A stretch of DNA of 64,000 bases, from contig NZ_JBMSEB010000001.1 of assembly GCF_049446075.1 (NCBI RefSeq), positions 1,612,001-1,676,000 of the forward strand. The letters run 5' to 3'. A program made the position numbers and the translations under genes. Under the pieces are notes generated by a model that was not told where the DNA came from, made no database searches, and saw nothing but the letters and a program-made list of their open reading frames with translations. Source of the stretch: Humibacter sp049446075. GTDB lineage: Bacteria > Actinomycetota > Actinomycetes > Actinomycetales > Microbacteriaceae. This document shows positions 17,701 to 25,408 of this stretch, one piece after another (position 1 is the first letter of the stretch; each line of letters starts with the position of its first letter).

Positions 17701-18964
17701 CGATGCGCACCAGCTCCGTCACCCGGCCGATCGCCGCCCGTAGCCCGTCGTGGTCCCCGGCTGTGCCGAGCACCGAGTACACGTGACCGTGGTTGCCGTC
17801 GCGCCAGTCCACGGCGTGGCCTGGCCCGCGATTGAGCACGACCTCCTGCACGCCTGGCATGACCCTGAGGTCGTCCAGCCCCGTGACGGCCGTGATGCGG
17901 TGGATGTCGTCGCGCGCCTGCACATAGAGCAGGTAGCCCAGACCGTTCGGCTGCACAGGCCCGACCTCCACCGACTCGCCGAGCGCGAGCCGCAGGGCGA
18001 TGCCGAGGAAGTCGATGCCCGTCGTGAGGTCGAGCAGTTCGGGTACTCCTCCCCCGATGCGGCCGTTGACCTCGATGACGACCGGCCCCGTGGGGGTGAG
18101 CTTCACTTCCGTGTGCAGGCAGCCGACCGTGATGCCGAGCGCATGCGCCGCAGCCGTCGCGGCGTCGACGATGGGCCCGGCCTGCTCCTGCGAGATGGCG
18201 GCCGGGATGAAGAACCCGGTCTCTCGGAACGGCCGTGCCGGCGGGGTGCGACCCGTGATGGCCAGGGTTGTGACCTGGCCGGCCGCCACGAAGCTCTCGA
18301 CCGAGACGTAGTTGGCGAAGCCTTCCCCGCAGAGCTCGGCATCGACATCCTCGATGTATTCCTCGAGCACCCATTCCCGTGCTTCGGACCCGTGCTCCGC
18401 TTCCCCGGACCCGGCGACGATCGAGCGCACCTCGGCGATCGAGCCCACCGCATTCGTGTTCCTGCTGCCCTCGCCCTGCCGCGGCTTGAGTACGCCGGGG
18501 AACGGCTCGTCCTCGGCCACACGCATCCACTCGTCCTCCGACAGGCGCCTGTGCAGCACCCAGCTGCGCGGCGCAGGGAGGCCTGCGGCTCGCAAGGCGG
18601 ACCGTTGGGCGAACTTGTCCGTCAGCAGCCGTGCCGTCTGCACGCTGTGGAAGGGCAGGCCGAGCCGGTCGGCAAGCTCGGCCGTCCACTCGAGCAGATC
18701 GTCTGCGAGCGCCAGCACCCCGTCGAGCCGCTCGTCACGCACCATCTGTGCTGCCTCCGCCCCGGACACGCCGGCCACGTCCACGACGGTTCCCACGCGC
18801 GCGAGCAGCCGAGTCATGGAACCCAGGCGAGCGTCGGCCGTGTCGACCAGCCAGACGACGTCGCAGAGGTTGCGAGCGGCATCCACGATCGCAAGCGTGC
18901 CGAACGATCTGGGGTGGAAGACGAAGCCAAGGCGGGGCCGCCGCCGATCATCCGGCGACGCCAC
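17690..18964 (-). CDS. ATP-grasp ligase
   Basis: The 424-residue protein has an N-terminal Rossmann-like region, a central ATP-grasp part with L-T-D-K-F-A-Q-R, G-V-L-K-P-R-Q-G-E-G-S and V-L-E-E-Y-I, and the metal-binding E-V-K-L and V-I-E-V-N-G-R-I-G-G-G. It forms an acyl-phosphate intermediate and couples a carboxylate to an amine or thiol. The gene begins 1 base after the flavoprotein gene stop and overlaps the esterase gene, so it belongs to the aminoacyl carrier-protein operon. It might attach the amino-acid-derived product. The substrate cannot be told from sequence. Confidence 0.85.
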   Translation of the reverse strand: MASPDDRRRPRLGFVFHPRSFGTLAIVDAARNLCDVVWLVDTADARLGSMTRLLARVGTVVDVAGVSGAEAAQMVRDERLDGVLALADDLLEWTAELADRLGLPFHSVQTARLLTDKFAQRSALRAAGLPAPRSWVLHRRLSEDEWMRVAEDEPFPGVLKPRQGEGSRNTNAVGSIAEVRSIVAGSGEAEHGSEAREWVLEEYIEDVDAELCGEGFANYVSVESFVAAGQVTTLAITGRTPPARPFRETGFFIPAAISQEQAGPIVDAATAAAHALGITVGCLHTEVKLTPTGPVVIEVNGRIGGGVPELLDLTTGIDFLGIALRLALGESVEVGPVQPNGLGYLLYVQARDDIHRITAVTGLDDLRVMPGVQEVVLNRGPGHAVDWRDGNHGHVYSVLGTAGDHDGLRAAIGRVTELVRIDGV

Positions 18965-18965
18965 G

Positions 18966-20183
18966 TTAGAGCGCCTTGCGGGCGACGAGCAGCTGAGCGT
19001 TGTCGTTCATGAGGCGGTCGTTGCTCACCATGACGAGACCGCCGTGCGCGTCGCGAACGATGCGGTCGAGCGCGAACGGGGTGTCGCGGCGGAACCCCGC
19101 CATGCCGCAGATCGACAGGGCTGCGGTCGCCGTCTTGACCGCCAACTCGGACGTCGACACCTTCAGTCCGCGCAGTCCGACGACCAAGCCGGGGTCTTCA
19201 CCGTTTCCCGCCCGGTCCAGCGCCTCGTACCGCAGCGCGGAGCCGACGAGCAGGCTTCGCACCGCCTGCAGTTCGCTGGCGAGCTCCGCGAGGCGCAGCG
19301 CGGACGGCGGCAGCGTTCCTATGCTCCTGCGAGCGGCCGCGTTCACGAACGAGTGCGCCTTCGCGCCGGCCGCCTCGGCAAGCCCCACCCATGCGGCGCT
19401 CAGAAGGATCTGCCGTGCCTGTCCGGCCCCGTCATTGGCGATGACGGAGAAGGGCACGGGAAACAGAGCATCCGAACTGATATCGGCGGACAGGTGGAAC
19501 CCAGACGAACACGTTCCCCGCAGACCCATCGTGTTCCAGTCGCTGGTGCGCTCGAGGGTGGTGTCCTGCTTGCGGCAGATCATCATGACCTGATCGGTCT
19601 CCGCGGCATCTGTGTTCGGGCGCGCGATCGTCACGATCGCGTCGGCGTACTCGCCGTAGGAGATGGCGAGAGCATCCTTCTCCAGGTGCCAGCCGCCCTC
19701 GCGCGGCTCCAGTGCGCAACGGCTGCGCGACACGTCGCCGCCGATGCCGACCTCGCTGTTGGCGTTCGCCAGCAGAAGGCCGTCTGCCGCGACCTCGTGC
19801 AGCACTGCACGCAGTGCGGGCGTGGTGCCGTGCCTGACCAGGTTGAAGACCTCGATGCTGTGCATTCCGAGCACGAGCGCGCTCGAGGTGCAGTGCACAG
19901 CGAGCGCCCTGACGGCGCCGGCCACCTCTGCGAGCGAGGCGCCCCTGCCGCCCAGCTCGACCGGAATCAGCGCCGCGAGCAGGCCGGACTCGCGAAGGGC
20001 GGCCACCGCCTCCTCGGGGAATCGCGCCTCGGCATCCACCTCGTCTGCAACGGGCCCGGCAACCTCGACCCCGATGCGCCAGGCCTCCTGCTCCATCCAC
20101 CCCGCAGACGTGGCGGGCGCGGAAAGACCGTCGAGCAGTACTTCGTCGAACCGGTCCGACCCTTGCGAAACGGTGTTCTCCAT
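18966..20183 (-). CDS. Acyl-CoA dehydrogenase-like flavoprotein (carrier-protein type?)
   Basis: The protein has 405 residues. The ATG at 20183 is chosen because A-A-A-G-G-A-G lies 8 bases upstream; an earlier in-frame start at 20207 would put that site inside the gene. Family features are the W-N-T-M-G-L-R-G-T flavin/substrate loop and the C-terminal I-C-G-M-A-G-F and R-D-A segments. Where classical enzymes carry the catalytic glutamate (R-D-A-x6-E-G-T), this protein has R-D-A-H-G-G-L-V-M-V-S-N-D-R, so the base is absent there. In this operon it probably oxidises an aminoacyl or acyl group bound to the carrier protein encoded at 22892. Confidence 0.8.
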   Translation of the reverse strand: MENTVSQGSDRFDEVLLDGLSAPATSAGWMEQEAWRIGVEVAGPVADEVDAEARFPEEAVAALRESGLLAALIPVELGGRGASLAEVAGAVRALAVHCTSSALVLGMHSIEVFNLVRHGTTPALRAVLHEVAADGLLLANANSEVGIGGDVSRSRCALEPREGGWHLEKDALAISYGEYADAIVTIARPNTDAAETDQVMMICRKQDTTLERTSDWNTMGLRGTCSSGFHLSADISSDALFPVPFSVIANDGAGQARQILLSAAWVGLAEAAGAKAHSFVNAAARRSIGTLPPSALRLAELASELQAVRSLLVGSALRYEALDRAGNGEDPGLVVGLRGLKVSTSELAVKTATAALSICGMAGFRRDTPFALDRIVRDAHGGLVMVSNDRLMNDNAQLLVARKAL

Positions 20184-20280
20184 CACAACGACTCCTTTCG
20201 TCGCCACAACGACGGCATCCTTGTCGAAGCACTCGAACCGGGGTCGGGTCTCGGGCCGTTGATCGCGAGTGGAACTTGGC

Positions 20281-21975
20281 TCATGATCTCACGCGAAGGC
20301 GCGTTCGAACGCGCTCGCTCACCCGCTTCACAACCTCATCCTGACCAGCGCTCACACGGAGGGAGTGATCGGCATCGGGGGCCGGTTCCACCCGGAATCG
20401 ACGCTCAGAGCTGAGCGGACGCCCCCACACGAGTCGCCACAGCGCACTGTGCCGCATCCTGGCGAGGTCTTCAGGGCCCCCGACAACCGTCAGGTCCACT
20501 CCGCGGGATACCGCCCGTGCCGTCGTCCACATCGGATCGCGTCGCGGGTCCACTACACCCCATGCCTTCCACAGCAGGGTCGCCTGGCGCTTGTGCCGAA
20601 CGGCGAATCTCCGCAGCCAGCTCGGTTTGCGCGGGAACAGCGTCCACGCAGGGGGAAGCGCAGTGTTGAGGTCGGTGTCGAAGACCACGTTGACGACGAT
20701 GGCTTCGCGCAGTGCACCGGTGACGGTTGCCTGCAGCACGCTCGTGCCCGACGAGCACAGGCCGACGCCGATCACCTCGTGCCTCCGGTTGTCGGAGAGC
20801 TCCTCTACGACATCGCGCACGTCGTCGATCCAGCCTTCGTCATAGACGGTGTCTGGCGTGTGTCCTGGGCGGGTGCCACTGTCCCCGACTCCTCCGTGGT
20901 CGACTCTGACCGATGTGGCGCCGTCGCGAGCGAGTGCCCTGGCGATCCTGACCCACGTGCGCCCCTCGCCAAGGTGCCGCTCGGCCGCGACGTTGAACAT
21001 GGCGATCCTCGGGCCGGCCTGATGCTGTGGGATGCCCGTCGTCTTGACCCCGAAGAGCAGCCGGTCGGGGCCGAACAAGCAGGCCTCCTCCTCGAGCTCG
21101 ACTCCGTCTTCGTTCCATCGAGCTCGCGGCTGCAGCCGCGGAAGGATGTCGACGGCCGGCTCTGGCGCCGATGCCGAGAGGCGAGCGACGATCGTGTCGA
21201 CGGTCTGCTCGGGAACGCTCGCGTGAAGAGTGGGCACGTCGAGCAGTTCCGCCTGCCCGCCGGCATCGATCCACGATGCAGTCTCTGTGGGCAGCGCGGC
21301 CAGCAACGATGTCGCCCGCGGCCGGTCGACACGGGCGACGACCGTCGTGCGGCGAGCGAGGTCGTCCACGGACGCACGACCGTCGACGGCCAGCGCACGG
21401 ATGCCTGACGCCGCCTCCGGCGTGAAGCGGTACGACGGCGTCTCCACCCAGCCCGAGGGAGCGGTGCGCCTGCCTTCCAGGAACACGCTGTGCACCAGCT
21501 GCAGTTCGCGCAGGAAGCCGCGGCCCGTGACGCACGGATCCCACAGCACCAAATCGTTCAGGTCGAGGCCGCCCTCGGCCGCCGCGACGTAGGCGAGCGT
21601 CGCTCCCATGCGCATCCCGATCACGCTCACGTTTTCGGTGCCCCACCTTCGTGCCTCGCACACGGCCTCCCGCACGGACGCGACCCACGCTTCGGCCCGA
21701 TGCGTGTCTTCGAAGGATCCTGCGCTGTCACCTGTTCCGTCGTAGTCGAACCGAATGCTGAGGAAGCCGTCGGCCGCCAGCCGCTGGGCGAGGGTGCGGA
21801 ACGTGCGGTACGCCATGTTGCCCTCTTCGGCGATCGGCTGGCACAGCACCACGGCACCACGCACGCGCTGCGAACGCGGGTACGTGAACCAGCCCAGCAG
21901 CGGGCGGTCTCCCGGGCCGAACCACGTCGGCGCCTCGATGACGCCGTCGTGCTCCAGCACCACCGGCTCGCTCAC
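20281..21975 (-). CDS. Tandem alpha/beta hydrolase
   Basis: The 564-residue protein starts at GTG 21975, overlapping the ligase stop (GTGA). It contains two hydrolase-like halves. The first (about residues 25-270) has A-V-V-L-C-Q-P, R-F-D-Y-D-G-T-G-D-S and the elbow G-M-R-M-G, with arginine in place of the nucleophile. The second (about 320-560) has R-V-D-H-G-G-V-G-D-S and the elbow G-L-C-S-S-G, suggesting a cysteine nucleophile. The first resembles hydrolases found with exosortase-type polysaccharide systems. It may act as an acyl/aminoacyl transferase or thioesterase for the carrier protein. Confidence 0.75.
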   Translation of the reverse strand: MSEPVVLEHDGVIEAPTWFGPGDRPLLGWFTYPRSQRVRGAVVLCQPIAEEGNMAYRTFRTLAQRLAADGFLSIRFDYDGTGDSAGSFEDTHRAEAWVASVREAVCEARRWGTENVSVIGMRMGATLAYVAAAEGGLDLNDLVLWDPCVTGRGFLRELQLVHSVFLEGRRTAPSGWVETPSYRFTPEAASGIRALAVDGRASVDDLARRTTVVARVDRPRATSLLAALPTETASWIDAGGQAELLDVPTLHASVPEQTVDTIVARLSASAPEPAVDILPRLQPRARWNEDGVELEEEACLFGPDRLLFGVKTTGIPQHQAGPRIAMFNVAAERHLGEGRTWVRIARALARDGATSVRVDHGGVGDSGTRPGHTPDTVYDEGWIDDVRDVVEELSDNRRHEVIGVGLCSSGTSVLQATVTGALREAIVVNVVFDTDLNTALPPAWTLFPRKPSWLRRFAVRHKRQATLLWKAWGVVDPRRDPMWTTARAVSRGVDLTVVGGPEDLARMRHSALWRLVWGRPLSSERRFRVEPAPDADHSLRVSAGQDEVVKRVSERVRTRLRVRS

Positions 21976-22892
21976 GCCTGCAGCGCCTCGCGCACGGGAG
22001 CCGGCCACCGTTCCTGGTCGGTGCCGTGACGCTTCACGAGCGCCAGCGCGATTCTCTCCAGCCCGAAACCTATGCATGCCGAGTGGGCGGCGAGGCCATC
22101 AGGGGTGCGGATCGCGAACGACTCGCCGAAATGCGATTCGTGGCAATTCGCCGACGCGATGGCGGTGCGCGCGCTCACCGAACTGACGGGCGCCGTGATT
22201 TCGAACTTGAGCGCCGTGGCCCGCTGATTGGCGGCGAGCATGCGTCCGGCCCGACCGAAGAAGGGGTCGTTCGCCTCCTCGACGGCCACGTCGAGGCCGA
22301 GCGAAGCCAGCAGCTCCGCCCCGCGCGCGAGCCATTCATCGCGATGCGCTCGCGCTGCATCCGGCTCGCCCACGTACACGAACTCGTGCTGCCTGAAGCT
22401 CTGCATGCGCACCGGATCGAGGCTGGGCTCGTGCCGGAAGCAGTAACCCTGCACCTCGTAGCGCACTCCGCCCTCTGGAAGCGTGCCGGTGAGGGTGGAA
22501 TAGAGCGGATGACACGCGGCGGACGACAGCGCCACCTCGGCCACCGCGAGCAGCTCGGTCCAGTCCTCGGCCTGATCGAGGGCGAGGAGCAGCGCTGCGT
22601 GCTCGGCGTCGCCGCCGCGGAACACCTCGATGGCGCCCGCCAGGTCGGGGAACGAGCGCAGATAGTCGGTGCGTTCGAAGGCATCCCTCGCCATGATCGG
22701 CGGGAAGTACAGCTGTGTGCCGCCACGACCCGCAGCGGACCGGGATGCCAGCGCCTCCACCCCGCGCACGATACGTTCGAACGTGCCAGATCGTTGGTAC
22801 AGCCCGTCGACGCCTGCGTGTACGAGCAGGCCGGACGCGAGCAGCTCCGCCCGGAATGCGGCCCGTTCCGTGTCGGGGTCGGGCGCGGACAT
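21972..22892 (-). CDS. Amino acid:[carrier protein] ligase, seryl-tRNA synthetase-like
   Basis: The 306-residue protein is a class II aminoacyl-tRNA-synthetase catalytic core without a tRNA-binding domain. Motif 2 appears as F-R-H-E with R-x2-F-R-Q-H-E-F, motif 3 as G-F-G-L-E-R-I. C127, E170 and C273 have the spacing of the zinc ligands described for aa:CP ligases and atypical archaeal SerRS. Such enzymes activate a small amino acid (Gly or Ala in known cases) and load it on the phosphopantetheine of a dedicated carrier protein. The carrier gene lies directly upstream (TGATG, 1-base overlap). This is strong support for an aminoacyl-thioester pathway. Confidence 0.88.
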   Translation of the reverse strand: MSAPDPDTERAAFRAELLASGLLVHAGVDGLYQRSGTFERIVRGVEALASRSAAGRGGTQLYFPPIMARDAFERTDYLRSFPDLAGAIEVFRGGDAEHAALLLALDQAEDWTELLAVAEVALSSAACHPLYSTLTGTLPEGGVRYEVQGYCFRHEPSLDPVRMQSFRQHEFVYVGEPDAARAHRDEWLARGAELLASLGLDVAVEEANDPFFGRAGRMLAANQRATALKFEITAPVSSVSARTAIASANCHESHFGESFAIRTPDGLAAHSACIGFGLERIALALVKRHGTDQERWPAPVREALQA

Positions 22893-23200
22893 CAGCCCTC
22901 TGCCACGCGGAGGCCGCTCACCGCGGCTTCGATGCTGGCGATGGAGCGGAAGGTGTCTTTGCGCAGAAGGTCGTCAGGGAACTCGACGCCAAGGGCATCC
23001 TCCAGCCCCAGCATCACGTTCACGCTGGCGTGCGACGTCAAACCGAGTGTGTACAGGTCGGCTTCACGGTCGACGCCCGTCAGGTCGACGCCCAACCTCG
23101 CGTACTCCGCGAGGACCTTGCGAATCGTCTCTTCCACGACATTCCTGTTCTCTCGTGGACCGCGTGCCTGCTCGCGCGTCAGCTCATTGTACGAGGTCAT
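22892..23200 (-). CDS. Aminoacyl carrier protein (phosphopantetheine-binding)
   Basis: The 102-residue acidic four-helix carrier has the attachment motif L-G-L-T-S-H-A-S-V-N, with S56 as the predicted phosphopantetheine site; the usual D-S is T-S, as in the carriers partnered with aa:CP ligases. The start at ATG 23200 (23198-23200 read as complement) is preceded by a G-G-G-T-G-G stretch, and an in-frame ATG 7 codons upstream is an alternative. It shares 1 base with the ligase gene. It would hold the activated amino acid for the dehydrogenase and hydrolase. Confidence 0.88.
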   Translation of the reverse strand: MTSYNELTREQARGPRENRNVVEETIRKVLAEYARLGVDLTGVDREADLYTLGLTSHASVNVMLGLEDALGVEFPDDLLRKDTFRSIASIEAAVSGLRVAEG

Positions 23201-23279
23201 CGAGACGCCACCCGATGGCATGCAGTCACCCGTCCTGGGGGCGTCGACGCGCCGGAAGCCTGCGACCACACCACTTCGC

Positions 23280-23657
23280 TCACACTGCCACGACGACGGC
23301 GATCGCCGTCTCGCTCGTGTGCGTGAGCGATACTTCGAAGTCCACCAGCCCGGCAGCATCCGCCAGCTGCCGCGCCACACCGGTCAGCCGCAGAGACGTC
23401 CACCCGCCCTGCTCGCGAACCACTTCGATGTCGGTCAACGGCGGCACCACGTCGGTCACGCGCAGAACCTTGAGTACCGCCTCCTTCGCCGCGAACCGCG
23501 CGGCAAGGCTCTCGGCCGCTCCGAGCGCGTCGGCCCCCCAGCCGCCGCAGGATGCCACCTCCTGCTCCGTGAAGACGCGACGACGATAGTGGTCACCGTG
23601 CGCAGTGAGAGCCGCCAGCACGTCGGCGACCGGCTGTGCATCGACCCCAACGCGCAT
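23280..23657 (-). CDS. Holo-ACP synthase-type 4'-phosphopantetheinyl transferase
   Basis: The 125-residue protein shows the AcpS pattern: R-V-G-V-D near the N-terminus (magnesium aspartate), R-V-F-T-E-Q-E, and A-A-R-F-A-A-K-E-A-V-L-K with the catalytic glutamate and lysine. Its start overlaps the preceding reductase stop by ATGA. Being next to a single carrier gene, it is probably the dedicated enzyme for that carrier rather than the housekeeping fatty-acid AcpS, though the latter is not excluded. Confidence 0.87.
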   Translation of the reverse strand: MRVGVDAQPVADVLAALTAHGDHYRRRVFTEQEVASCGGWGADALGAAESLAARFAAKEAVLKVLRVTDVVPPLTDIEVVREQGGWTSLRLTGVARQLADAAGLVDFEVSLTHTSETAIAVVVAV

Positions 23658-24424
23658 CAGGCAGCCGCGCCGATGGATCCGATCGCCCACTCGGTGCGAA
23701 TCGCACTAGCCGGATGACCGCACTCGGACAGCATCTCGGCCACCGACTCGACGAAGGAGCCTGACCCGCAGACGAAGCACTCCGGGTTGCTCGCTGCGGG
23801 GAATCCGAACAATTCGAGATCGCGCCGGCTGATCCGACCGCGGGTTTCGCCACGCGAAAGCGCGCTGGCTCGAGTGATCACCGAGGTGACGCGGGCGCCG
23901 CATTCGATCTCCAGAAGCGCGATCTCCTCGTTGTACGGCTGCTGCCGCCTCGAGCGCACGGAATGGATCAGGCGAAGCGGGGCAGGGCCGGGCCGCGCCG
24001 CCCACGCGCACGCGATGGCGAGCAGCGGCACTATTCCGCTTCCCCCGCCGATCAGAAGGAGCGGCCGGTCGCCTGTCTGTTCCGGCTGCCACGCCATGCG
24101 ATGACCCTTGGGCCCGTCGACCTCGAGACGCGCACCCTGCATGAGGTGGTCGCGAAGCTCGGCCGGCACCGCGAGCCGAAGCCAGGTCGCCGGCGTTCCG
24201 CCCGTGCCCGGCGCGTTGGCTATCGAGTAGCTGTGCGCACGATCCCACCGGCCGGCTCCTGGAACACGGATGTCCACGTGCTGGCCCGCCAGATGCCCCG
24301 GCCAGGCTTCCACGTCGATCGTGATCTCGCAGAGGCCCGGCACGAGCGGTGCCGTGGTGACGAGCCTGGCCTCGTGCCAGCGGCGGCCGATCGCGACGGC
24401 TTCCGACAGCTGCTCAACGGACAT
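23657..24424 (-). CDS. Ferredoxin reductase-like FAD/NAD(P) oxidoreductase
   Basis: The 255-residue protein has the FAD-binding R-A-H-S-Y-S-I-A-N motif and the nucleotide-binding G-G-G-S-G-I-V-P-L-L segment, ending soon after C-G-S-G. There is no fused 2Fe-2S domain. The ATG at 24424 is chosen because a G6 run lies 5 bases upstream; an in-frame start 6 codons earlier is weaker. In this operon it may supply electrons to, or re-oxidise, the flavoprotein encoded at 18966. Confidence 0.82.
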   Translation of the reverse strand: MSVEQLSEAVAIGRRWHEARLVTTAPLVPGLCEITIDVEAWPGHLAGQHVDIRVPGAGRWDRAHSYSIANAPGTGGTPATWLRLAVPAELRDHLMQGARLEVDGPKGHRMAWQPEQTGDRPLLLIGGGSGIVPLLAIACAWAARPGPAPLRLIHSVRSRRQQPYNEEIALLEIECGARVTSVITRASALSRGETRGRISRRDLELFGFPAASNPECFVCGSGSFVESVAEMLSECGHPASAIRTEWAIGSIGAAA

Positions 24425-24442
24425 CCGATCCCCCCGCCGCAT

Positions 24443-25279
24443 TCAATCGCGCGTCCACGGCGCTCCCCGAGACCATTGCTCCGCCGGACGGGCGGCAGGG
24501 GCGAAGAACACGACGGCCACGACGGGCGCGGCGCACAACACGAGCCAGCCCATCGCCTCGAGGGCGTCGCCCGGCGGGGCCGCAACCACAGACAAGGGCC
24601 GCCCCACCGCGATGAGCGCTGCCGACAGCAGCACGCACCACGCGAGCGCCGTTCGCAATGGTCGTGGAACCGAGTCGGGTGGCCGGTCCAAGGAAACCGC
24701 CGACATCACAACGGCCACGACCAGGCCTGCACCCATGACGTCGCTCGGCCGATGGGCGAATGAGATGGTGGATGCCCACCCCACCACGATCGTCAGGCCG
24801 AACGCGCACGCGACGACCTGGCGCCGCCATCGTGGCAGCGGATCCGTGATGGCGATCGCGAGCGCCGCCGAGAACGCCAATGCCATGTGTCCGCTGGGGA
24901 ACGTGTTGTCGTCGTAGCCGATCACGCCGAGCGCCGGTCGCGGCAGCACAACCTTCAGCGCCTCGCAACTCAGCGTCGAGATCGCGACCACGAGTGCAGC
25001 GGTCAGAGCATCGCGCCACCGGCGACGCACCACTGCCGAGATCCAGGCCGCTATCGCGCCTGCGGCCAGTAGGAAGACGCCTCCCCATCGGATCGCCTCA
25101 CTCTCCGAGCCGAACGGCACGCCGAGTATGCCGAGCGCGCCGAACGCGCCGCTGTCCAGCCACTGTCCCTGAGGGGTCAGAACGAGCACGACGTACACGA
25201 ATGCGAGGGCTGCCAGAAAGACCGCGATCACGGTCGCCTGGCGACGAACGGCGGATCGAGACACCGCGGTGTTCGTCAC
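24443..25279 (-). CDS. PAP2-family membrane phosphatase
   Basis: The 278-residue protein has about six hydrophobic segments and the three phosphatase motifs: K-V-V-L-P-R-P, T-F-P-S-G-H and S-F-A-H-R-P-S-D. Enzymes of this type dephosphorylate lipid pyrophosphates such as undecaprenyl pyrophosphate, releasing carrier for the next round of polysaccharide synthesis. It is 18 bases upstream of the reductase start and so heads the minus-strand operon. Confidence 0.88.
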   Translation of the reverse strand: MTNTAVSRSAVRRQATVIAVFLAALAFVYVVLVLTPQGQWLDSGAFGALGILGVPFGSESEAIRWGGVFLLAAGAIAAWISAVVRRRWRDALTAALVVAISTLSCEALKVVLPRPALGVIGYDDNTFPSGHMALAFSAALAIAITDPLPRWRRQVVACAFGLTIVVGWASTISFAHRPSDVMGAGLVVAVVMSAVSLDRPPDSVPRPLRTALAWCVLLSAALIAVGRPLSVVAAPPGDALEAMGWLVLCAAPVVAVVFFAPAARPAEQWSRGAPWTRD

Positions 25280-25350
25280 ATTCCATCCCGTTCTCCGCGA
25301 CCCTATGGGACCGCAGCAGGAGCATCATCTCATCCGCGGGCATCCGCGAC

Positions 25351-25377
25351 CCCGTCCCTCCCGCTCGCAGGGACGGG
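25351..25377 (-). terminator. Hairpin terminator candidate after the glycosylphosphotransferase gene
   Basis: A perfect 9-base stem (CCCGTCCCT at 25351-25359 and AGGGACGGG at 25369-25377) with a 9-base loop sits between the stop at 25409 and the next gene start at 25279. There is no T-run, as is common for GC-rich actinobacterial terminators. Confidence 0.5.
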
Positions 25378-25408
25378 ATCGCGTGCCCCGCGGTTGGCGC
25401 GTGCTTCA

